This document shows, one piece after another, positions 58,970 to 64,000 of a DNA stretch of 64,000 nucleotides. This DNA is from Williamsia serinedens. Lineage in GTDB: Bacteria > Actinomycetota > Actinomycetes > Mycobacteriales > Mycobacteriaceae. The translations under genes and the position numbers were made by a program. Positions within the stretch are counted from its first letter, which is position 1. Every line of letters starts with the position of its first letter. The notes beneath the pieces are model-generated. The model made no database searches, was not told where the DNA came from, and was given only the letters and a program-made list of their open reading frames with translations. Location of the stretch: contig NZ_JAMTCG010000002.1 of NCBI RefSeq assembly GCF_024171725.1, forward strand, positions 716,193 through 780,192, written 5' to 3'.

Positions 58970-59524
58970 ATGACACAGCAACAGAGTCGCGGCCGAGGGC
59001 GCCGCGGTGGATGGCAGCAGGCCGAACTCCCCGACGCGAGCGACGCCACCGCGTGGTTCGTCGGCCGACTCCCCGACGGCTGGTTCGACGGCACTCCCGA
59101 CGTCGTCGTCGACCGCGACGAGATCACCGTGGTGGGCACGCTGACCGCGCCCGACACCGAGGGCAACAGCAGCGCGGCCGCGCAGGGACGGGCGTCGCGG
59201 TTCCGTGAGGACACCCGTGCGCAGCGGATGACCATCGCCGACGAGGCGCAGGCTCGCTACGGACGCACCGTCTCGTGGGGTGTGCGGGTCGGTGACGAGC
59301 GAATCATGTTCACGCACCTGGCCGTTCCGGTGATGACGCGTCTCCGTCAGTCCGAGCGGCAGGTCCTCGACACCCTCGTCGACGCGGGAGTCGCACGGTC
59401 GCGCGCCGACGCGGTGGCGTGGTCGGTCAAGCTGGTCGGCGAACACACCGAGGCCTGGCTCGCGGAACTGCGGCAGGCGATGGACTCGGTGGACGAACTA
59501 CGAGCCCAGGGTCCGAAGATCTGA
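58970..59524 (+). CDS. Conserved-looking hypothetical with possible RHH C-terminus, 184 aa
   Basis: A soluble protein. A basic N-terminus (QQSRGRGRRGGWQQ) is followed by a central beta region (WFVGRLPDGWFDGTPDVVVD). A C-terminal helical stretch reads QVLDTLVDAGVARSRADAVA with following WSVKLVGEH. That stretch resembles the dimerisation part of ribbon-helix-helix regulators (GVARSRADAVAW). The family is not recognised by name. GAAGGAG is 5 nt before ATG 58970. A perfect dyad lies upstream. Confidence 0.7.
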   Translation: MTQQQSRGRGRRGGWQQAELPDASDATAWFVGRLPDGWFDGTPDVVVDRDEITVVGTLTAPDTEGNSSAAAQGRASRFREDTRAQRMTIADEAQARYGRTVSWGVRVGDERIMFTHLAVPVMTRLRQSERQVLDTLVDAGVARSRADAVAWSVKLVGEHTEAWLAELRQAMDSVDELRAQGPKI

Positions 59525-59535
59525 TCACGGCGTCG

Positions 59536-60369
59536 TCATGTGACCTTGCTGGCTCGGAGTGTGTAGCTCAGTGGGACGACGCCTGAGTTCTCGGTGAGCC
59601 GCCACTCGCCGTCGGTGTGGGCGGTCATCTGGCCGGGAAGTGCCTCCCACGGGATGCTGTCGTGCTCGACCAGCATGTCGAGGCGGAGACCGCTGACCAG
59701 CAGCGCCGTGACGATCTCGCCGAGTGAGTGGTTCCACTCGTAGGTCGTCGTCGCCGTCAGGCGTCCGGGGGAGTCGACGTAGGTCTGGTCGTCATCCCAC
59801 TCGAGGGGGTGTTCTTGCTCGAAATATGGGAAGCGCAGATGCAAGCCGTCGCCGAGAGATTCGTCCATCGACCACACGATGGGGTGTGCCTCGCGAAGGA
59901 AGAGCGAGCCGCCTGGCGCGAGGAGGGCGGCCACGACTGTGGCCCATTCCTGGATCCGCGGTAGCCAGCACAGCGCTCCGATGCCCGTGTAGACGAGGTC
60001 GAACCGCCCCGCTCCGAGCACGTCGACCGCATCGTCGACGGTGGCGTGGACGAACGTCGCAGTGGATCCGGTGTCCGCGGCCAGACGCCGCGCCTCGTCG
60101 ATCGAGCGCTCCGAGAAATCGAGGCCTGTCACGGCAGCGCCGATGCGGGCCAAGGAAATGGTGTCGGTGCCGATGTGGCATTGCAGGTGCGCCACGCGCA
60201 GCCCCGTGATGTCGCCGAGCCGAGGCTGATCGAATCGCACGACGTCGGAGAGCTTCGCGGGACCGTCGACATAGGTCTGAACGGCATAACCGGAGCCGTC
60301 TCGTGCGGCGTGAAGAACAGCACGTTGGTCCCAGTTTTCCTGGTTGGAGGCCAGGTGGTCGTCCTTCAC
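59536..60369 (-). CDS. SAM-dependent methyltransferase
   Basis: A 277-residue class I methyltransferase. VAHLQCHIGTDTISLARIGA (about residues 59-78) is motif I in its HxGxD variant, followed by VTGLDFSERSIDEARRLA and FDLVYTGIGALCWLPRI. The C-terminal half has VVPLSYTLRASK, a common ending of this subgroup. The substrate is unknown. A GTG start is used. Upstream lies degenerate sequence. Confidence 0.85.
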   Translation of the reverse strand: MKDDHLASNQENWDQRAVLHAARDGSGYAVQTYVDGPAKLSDVVRFDQPRLGDITGLRVAHLQCHIGTDTISLARIGAAVTGLDFSERSIDEARRLAADTGSTATFVHATVDDAVDVLGAGRFDLVYTGIGALCWLPRIQEWATVVAALLAPGGSLFLREAHPIVWSMDESLGDGLHLRFPYFEQEHPLEWDDDQTYVDSPGRLTATTTYEWNHSLGEIVTALLVSGLRLDMLVEHDSIPWEALPGQMTAHTDGEWRLTENSGVVPLSYTLRASKVT

Positions 60370-60520
60370 ACCTACTCTTCTCGTCGCCGGACAGGCACGT
60401 CGAGTCGGTGCCCATCACACGGTAGCGATGAGCGGGTGGGTCCGCGCCCGGGCTTCTGGTCGGAAAGCCCTTCGGGCCACTCCTGACGCGGCAGGCGAGC
60501 GCGTCAGTCCTCGACGTGGG

Positions 60521-60769
60521 CCAGCGTCGAAGGACAGCCCGCGTCCGACGGTCCCGTCGGGCGCGGAGCACCTCGTAGACCTCGTCACCTGAGCCGTAGG
60601 TGTCCTCGACGGACTCGATGAGCGCCTCCATCGACACGGGATCCGTCGCAGGTGTACCGAACTCGATGCTGCCGGTCTGCGCACCGACACCCTCGATGAG
60701 GTGGCGGATGCCACCGGGCCCACCGCCGAGGACGTTGCCCTCGAACAGCCCGATGGTCGCCCAGCGGTT
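60521..60769 (-). pseudogene. C-terminal fragment of a 3-hydroxyacyl-CoA/carnitine dehydrogenase-like gene
   Basis: About 83 residues read NRWATIGLFEGNVLGGGPGG with following IRHLIEGVG, then VSMEALIESVEDTYGSGDEV and RARRDRRTRAVLRRW. The pattern RWAxxGxxxxxxLGGGPGGxRH matches the C-terminal domain of 3-hydroxyacyl-CoA dehydrogenases of the carnitine type. The Rossmann half is absent: beyond 60769 the strand is antisense to an SDR remnant. The stretch 60370-60520 holds no recognisable gene. Confidence 0.5.
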
Positions 60770-61134
60770 ACTGCGCGCGATGTACGAGCGATCTTTCGGG
60801 CGGGTGGTCTTCATCAGTTCGATCGCCGCACTCAACGGAGGCGTGGTCGGCCCGCACCACGCGTCCAGCAAGGCCGCGCTGCACGGTCTCACCCGTTCGC
60901 TCGCGAAGGACGCGGCCCCGCATTGCGACACCGTCAACGCCATTGCCCTGGCGCTGATCGGTGGCACCCATCCTGCCCGCCGATCCGTCGGGCGGCGACG
61001 AGCTGCGCATGCCCATCCCGGTCGGGAATCTGAGTGAGCCGGACCAGATCGGTTCGATCACAGCCGGTGTCGTGAACAACGGCTACCCGACGAACAAGAT
61101 CATCACCGTCGACGGCGGGTTGTTGCCGCGCTGA
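60768..61134 (+). pseudogene. Frameshifted C-terminal half of a short-chain dehydrogenase
   Basis: The sequence reads RAMYERSFGRVVFISSIAAL, then HHASSKAALHGLTRSLAKDA and VNAIALALI. Near 60955-60965 the frame shifts, after which VGNLSEPDQIGSITAGVV and IITVDGGLLPR complete an SDR C-terminus. The catalytic Tyr of YxxxK is His here (HASSK), and the N-terminal NAD-binding half is missing. It abuts the hydroxyacyl-CoA dehydrogenase fragment base to base near 60768, pointing to a deletion or inversion breakpoint. Confidence 0.8.
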
Positions 61135-61162
61135 TCGCGGCGCCCTCGGAACCGTCCTCTGC

Positions 61163-61831
61163 TCAGGGCCCGAGAAGGTTGGTGCGCACGCGCCGCAGGT
61201 GCGTGCGCATCGCTTCTCGGGCCGCGTCGGGATCACGGTCTTCTACCGCGGCCACGATCGCGGCGTGTTCTGCGCAGTAGCACTCTCGCGTCTCCGGGGT
61301 GAACGTCCGCTTCTTCAGCGACCCCCACACCGGTTGTCGGCGGCTGTCGATGAGCAGCTGACTCGCACCGATCAACACGCTGTTGTGGGTGGCGACAGCG
61401 AAACTGTGGTGCAGCATCGTGTCCCAGTGCTCGAATTCCTCCGACGTGTGAGCCGCCTCGCCGCCGGCCAGGCATCGTCGCATCTCTAGCAAATCGCTGT
61501 GCGTCGCCGACGCGACGGCCACCGGCAGCATCTCGGGCTCCAACGCCAGACGTGAGGTCATGATCTCCGTCGGGCTGGGGTAGACCCCCTCACCCGGACC
61601 GAGGCTCTGGTCGCGCGGAGCGACGAACGTACCGCGCCCGACGTGACGGACGACCTTTCCCTGAGCGGCCAACTCGTCGAGTGCGCTCCGAACGACCGCT
61701 CGGCTGACACCCATGTCGGCGGCGAGGTCGCGCTCCGTGGGGAGACGTGCGCCCGGGGCGAGCTCCTCCGACGACAGCATCTGCGCAAGGCGTGTCCGCG
61801 CAGTGGCCAGTGGACCCACTGCCATCGTCAT
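61163..61831 (-). CDS. GntR-family (FadR/FCD) regulator
   Basis: A 222-residue regulator with winged helix ARLPTERDLAADMGVSRAVV then RSALDELAAQGKVVRHVGRG (about residues 28-68) and an FCD domain (FEHWDTMLHHSFAVATHN, CAEHAAIVAAVEDRD) whose His/Asp residues bind a metal and an organic acid. It is divergent from the FAH-hydrolase fusion; the gap contains a strong promoter overlaid by two palindromes. It is the likely repressor of the catabolic genes to its right. Confidence 0.9.
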   Translation of the reverse strand: MTMAVGPLATARTRLAQMLSSEELAPGARLPTERDLAADMGVSRAVVRSALDELAAQGKVVRHVGRGTFVAPRDQSLGPGEGVYPSPTEIMTSRLALEPEMLPVAVASATHSDLLEMRRCLAGGEAAHTSEEFEHWDTMLHHSFAVATHNSVLIGASQLLIDSRRQPVWGSLKKRTFTPETRECYCAEHAAIVAAVEDRDPDAAREAMRTHLRRVRTNLLGP

Positions 61832-61916
61832 CGCTCACCTCCCGCGTCAGACCAATCCGGACCATCGTATGCATCCGGCCGTGTGTGTCACGCGTGATAT
61901 CCCCGCTGTCTTTGTG

Positions 61917-61950
61917 TTGACGGTCACAATTGTGAGACCTATGGTGACCA
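61917..61950 (+). promoter_or_regulatory. Promoter with overlapping operators for the fusion hydrolase
   Basis: TTGACG (61917-61922) and TATGGT (61940-61945) are separated by exactly 17 bp. The perfect palindrome TCACAATTGTGA (61924-61935) fills the spacer, and TGGTGACCA (61942-61950), an FCD-GntR-type TGGT-N-ACCA site, overlaps the -10. Repression by the divergent GntR is inferred. Confidence 0.65.
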
Positions 61951-62002
61951 ATACAGACCGAAATTGGCAATCGGTCCATATTGGTTCAACGGAGGTCACA
62001 GA

Positions 62003-63664
62003 GTGCGTTTTGCGAGAGTGGAGAGCAACGACGGGGGTCGCGTCTGCGTCGTCGACGGCGACGGCGCCGCGCGGGCGGTGTCGTTCGCCGACACCGGTGC
62101 GCCCGTTCGCACCGTCCAACAACTGATCGACGCCGGCCCCGGTGTCGCGGATCGCCTAGCGGTGTCCGACGTCGTCGAGTCAGGCCGGGTGCTCGCACCG
62201 ATCGTGCCGCACCGCAACGTCTTCTGCGTCGGACGGAACTACTCGGAACACGCCGCGGAGTTCGCGAGGAGCGGTTTCGATGCGACCGGTTCGCCCGACG
62301 GCCAGCACGTACCCGAGCATCCGGTGGTGTTCACCAAGCCCGCCGCGACGGTGATCGCCACCGACGAGGCAATCGATCCTCACCTCGACATCACGTCGGC
62401 TCTGGACTACGAGGGCGAGATCGGTGTCATCATCGGGCGCCGGGCCTCGAAGGTGAGCCGCGAAGACGCCCTCGACTTCGTATGGGGCTACACGCTCGTC
62501 AACGACATGACTGCCCGAGACCTGCAGCGCGACCACAAGCAGTGGTTCATCGGCAAGTCGCTGGACACCTTCTGCCCGATGGGCCCGTGGGCGGTCACCG
62601 CAGATTCCGTCGACATCGCCGATGTGAACCTTCAAACCCGGGTGAACGGTGAACTGCGCCAGGACGCCTCCACCGCGCAGCTCATCTTCGACGTCCCGAC
62701 GATCATCGAGACACTCTCCGCCGGCATCACCTTGGAACCGGGCGATGTCATCGCAACGGGCACACCCGTCGGGGTCGGCATCGGATTCGATCCGCCGAAG
62801 TACCTGCAGGTCGGCGACGAGGTCACCATCTCCGCGACCGGTCTGGGCACGCTGCGCAACACGATCGGCGACGCCCCCGACCGCGACCACCTGGTCACCG
62901 CCGCCGGCCGACGAATCTTCGTCGAACAGACAGGGGAGGGACCCGTCGCGGTTCTCGTCCATGGGCTCGGCGGCGCCAGCACCGTCTACGAACCACAGGT
63001 CAGCGCCCTCGAGCGCACGCACACGGTCGTCCGGTTCGATCTGTCGGGCCACGGCCGATCGCCCGTCGCCGGGCCGGCGAGCATCGACGGATGGGTCCAG
63101 GAGCTCGACGCCGTGGTCGAACGCACCGGCGCCGACTCGGTGTCGCTCGTCGCGCATTCGATGGGGACGCTGGTCGCGACCACCTATGCGGCACGCCACC
63201 CCGAGAAGGTGTCGAAGGTCGCGTTGCTCGGAGCCGTCCGCGCGCAGCCGGAGCAGGCCGCAGCCGCGACCCGCGCCCGCGCCCGAGCGGTCCGCGAGGG
63301 CGGGATGTCCGCCGTCGCCGACACCATCGTCTCCGCGGCCCTCTCCGACGGCACACACCAGAAGCGCCCCCTGGCCGTCGCGGTCGTGCGAGAACTCCTC
63401 CTCGGCCAGAACCCGGACGGGTACGCCACGGCCTGCGACGCATTGGCCGCCGCGACCGAACCCGACTTCGCGTCGATCGATGTTCCCGTCCTGCTCGTCA
63501 CCGGCGAACACGACAAGGTCAGCCCCGTCGGCGTGAACGACGAACTGTTCAGCATCTACCCCAACGCGCAGCTGCACATCCTCGAGGACGTCGGGCATTG
63601 GCACACGGTCGAGGACCCCGAGACCGTCACCACGCTTTTGACCGACTTCCTCACCAAGCCCTGA
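62003..63664 (+). CDS. Fumarylacetoacetate hydrolase / alpha-beta hydrolase fusion
   Basis: A 553-residue two-domain enzyme. Residues about 1-289 are an FAH-family domain: VFCVGRNYSEHAAEF and metal ligands Glu137/Glu139 in LDYEGEIGVIIGRR. VNDMTARDLQRDHKQWFIGK follows with Asp168, then TPVGVGIG. Residues about 298-553 are an alpha/beta hydrolase like 3-oxoadipate enol-lactonase: VLVHGLGGAST, nucleophile Ser386 in LVAHSMGTLVA, His532 in VGHWHTVED. FAH domains cleave or hydrate beta-diketo acids, so the fusion probably carries out two consecutive ring-cleavage steps. GGAGG lies 7 nt before GTG 62003. Confidence 0.9.
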   Translation: MRFARVESNDGGRVCVVDGDGAARAVSFADTGAPVRTVQQLIDAGPGVADRLAVSDVVESGRVLAPIVPHRNVFCVGRNYSEHAAEFARSGFDATGSPDGQHVPEHPVVFTKPAATVIATDEAIDPHLDITSALDYEGEIGVIIGRRASKVSREDALDFVWGYTLVNDMTARDLQRDHKQWFIGKSLDTFCPMGPWAVTADSVDIADVNLQTRVNGELRQDASTAQLIFDVPTIIETLSAGITLEPGDVIATGTPVGVGIGFDPPKYLQVGDEVTISATGLGTLRNTIGDAPDRDHLVTAAGRRIFVEQTGEGPVAVLVHGLGGASTVYEPQVSALERTHTVVRFDLSGHGRSPVAGPASIDGWVQELDAVVERTGADSVSLVAHSMGTLVATTYAARHPEKVSKVALLGAVRAQPEQAAAATRARARAVREGGMSAVADTIVSAALSDGTHQKRPLAVAVVRELLLGQNPDGYATACDALAAATEPDFASIDVPVLLVTGEHDKVSPVGVNDELFSIYPNAQLHILEDVGHWHTVEDPETVTTLLTDFLTKP

Positions 63665-63690
63665 CCACCACCCACGAAGGGACCAGCACG

Positions 63691-64000
63691 ATGACGTCTG
63701 CCCAGCCCACCGAGAACGCAGTCCTGTTCACCAACGCCCGCATCTTCGACTCCACCGGATCCGACCCCTACGAGGGCGAGGTCCTCGTACGCGGCAACCG
63801 CATCGCCACCGTGCGCGCCAGCACCGGCGACATCCCCCGCGACGGCGTCCGCGTCGTCGACGGCGGCGGGAAATTCCTCATGTCGGGACTCTGCGACGCC
63901 CACACCCACTTCTCCTGGACCAACTCCGCGGACCTCCCCGGACTGGGGACCATGGGCGTCGAGGAGCACACACTGTTGTCCGCACGCTCGGCACAGACCT
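63691..64000 (+). CDS. Amidohydrolase-family protein, 3' end missing
   Basis: The first 103 residues of a metal-dependent hydrolase of the imidazolonepropionase/amidohydrolase type. FTNARIFDSTGSDPYEGEVL and VRGNRIATVR form the N-terminal beta sandwich, and GLCDAHTHFSW (about residues 69-79) carries the HxH metal site. GAAGGG precedes the ATG. It begins 26 bp after the fusion hydrolase, so it is likely the next gene of the same operon. The C-terminus lies outside the window. Confidence 0.85.
   Translation, partial: MTSAQPTENAVLFTNARIFDSTGSDPYEGEVLVRGNRIATVRASTGDIPRDGVRVVDGGGKFLMSGLCDAHTHFSWTNSADLPGLGTMGVEEHTLLSARSAQT

Overview
This 64 kb window comes from a high-GC actinobacterial chromosome. 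It is most likely from a mycolic-acid-containing member of the Mycobacteriales, of the Gordonia/Williamsia/Rhodococcus kind. The evidence is antigen-85-like esterases, F420-type luciferase-fold oxidoreductases, an Rv1733c-like membrane protein, the LigC/Prim-PolC pair, and a gene neighbourhood (hisC2/pat, proXVWZ, tyrA, a TadA-associated protein, tadA) that I recall from Mycobacterium tuberculosis. There are no rRNAs, CRISPR arrays or recognisable transposases. Genes are tightly packed, 4-bp ATGA/GTGA overlaps are common, and many starts have a TANNNT box 6-8 nt upstream, as expected for leaderless transcripts.

Layout: 1-5942 holds the end of a MurF-like ligase with an acyltransferase, then an isochorismatase-fold hydrolase divergent from a MarR/MFS efflux operon. 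5946-11235 is envelope and secreted hydrolases (serine hydrolase, two antigen-85-like esterases, a hotdog thioesterase) with a TetR. 11237-13798 has an aromatic/histidinol-phosphate aminotransferase, tRNA-Ser(GCT) and tRNA-Arg(ACG). A small island carrying a DUF3800 gene lies between that tRNA-Arg and a decayed copy of its 3' end. 13827-18576 has a P-loop kinase and a coupled ATP-grasp/papain-like pair with an NADP-binding protein upstream. 18831-26859 has F420/FMN enzymes, a lipoprotein, a YqjF-like protein, an unusual two-component pair (receiver fused to a thioredoxin-reductase-like enzyme, plus a cNMP-domain histidine kinase) and a methyltransferase.

26914-30438 is the osmoprotectant ABC transporter proXVWZ. 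30453-37667 is an allantoin/purine catabolism cluster: DUF6986 aldolase, allantoicase, PuuE-type allantoinase, GntR, NCS1 permease and allantoin racemase. It sits between proZ and the tyrA region. 37633-43167 holds a glycolipid-binding-like protein, tyrA, the TadA partner and tadA, a CsbD protein, tRNA-Ser(CGA) and a Tgt homologue lacking the usual zinc cysteines. 43201-48938 has two Pro-rich membrane proteins, gluQ, a beta-propeller protein, an LLM oxidoreductase and a Nudix hydrolase.

49047-54340 has small membrane and lipoproteins, ligC, a LigD-type primase-polymerase, a secreted glycosidase and a DoxX protein. 54095-60369 has a DMT transporter under a TetR with two operators, an Rv1733c-like protein, a glycosyltransferase/secreted hydrolase pair, a possible RHH protein and a methyltransferase. 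60521-61134 is a scar of two broken genes. 61163-64000 begins a catabolic locus: GntR, a fused FAH/alpha-beta hydrolase, and an amidohydrolase that runs off the window.

The strongest candidates for something undescribed are the ATP-grasp/papain-like pair (14490-17818), the zinc-site-less Tgt, and the receiver/Trx-like/TrxR fusion with its kinase.
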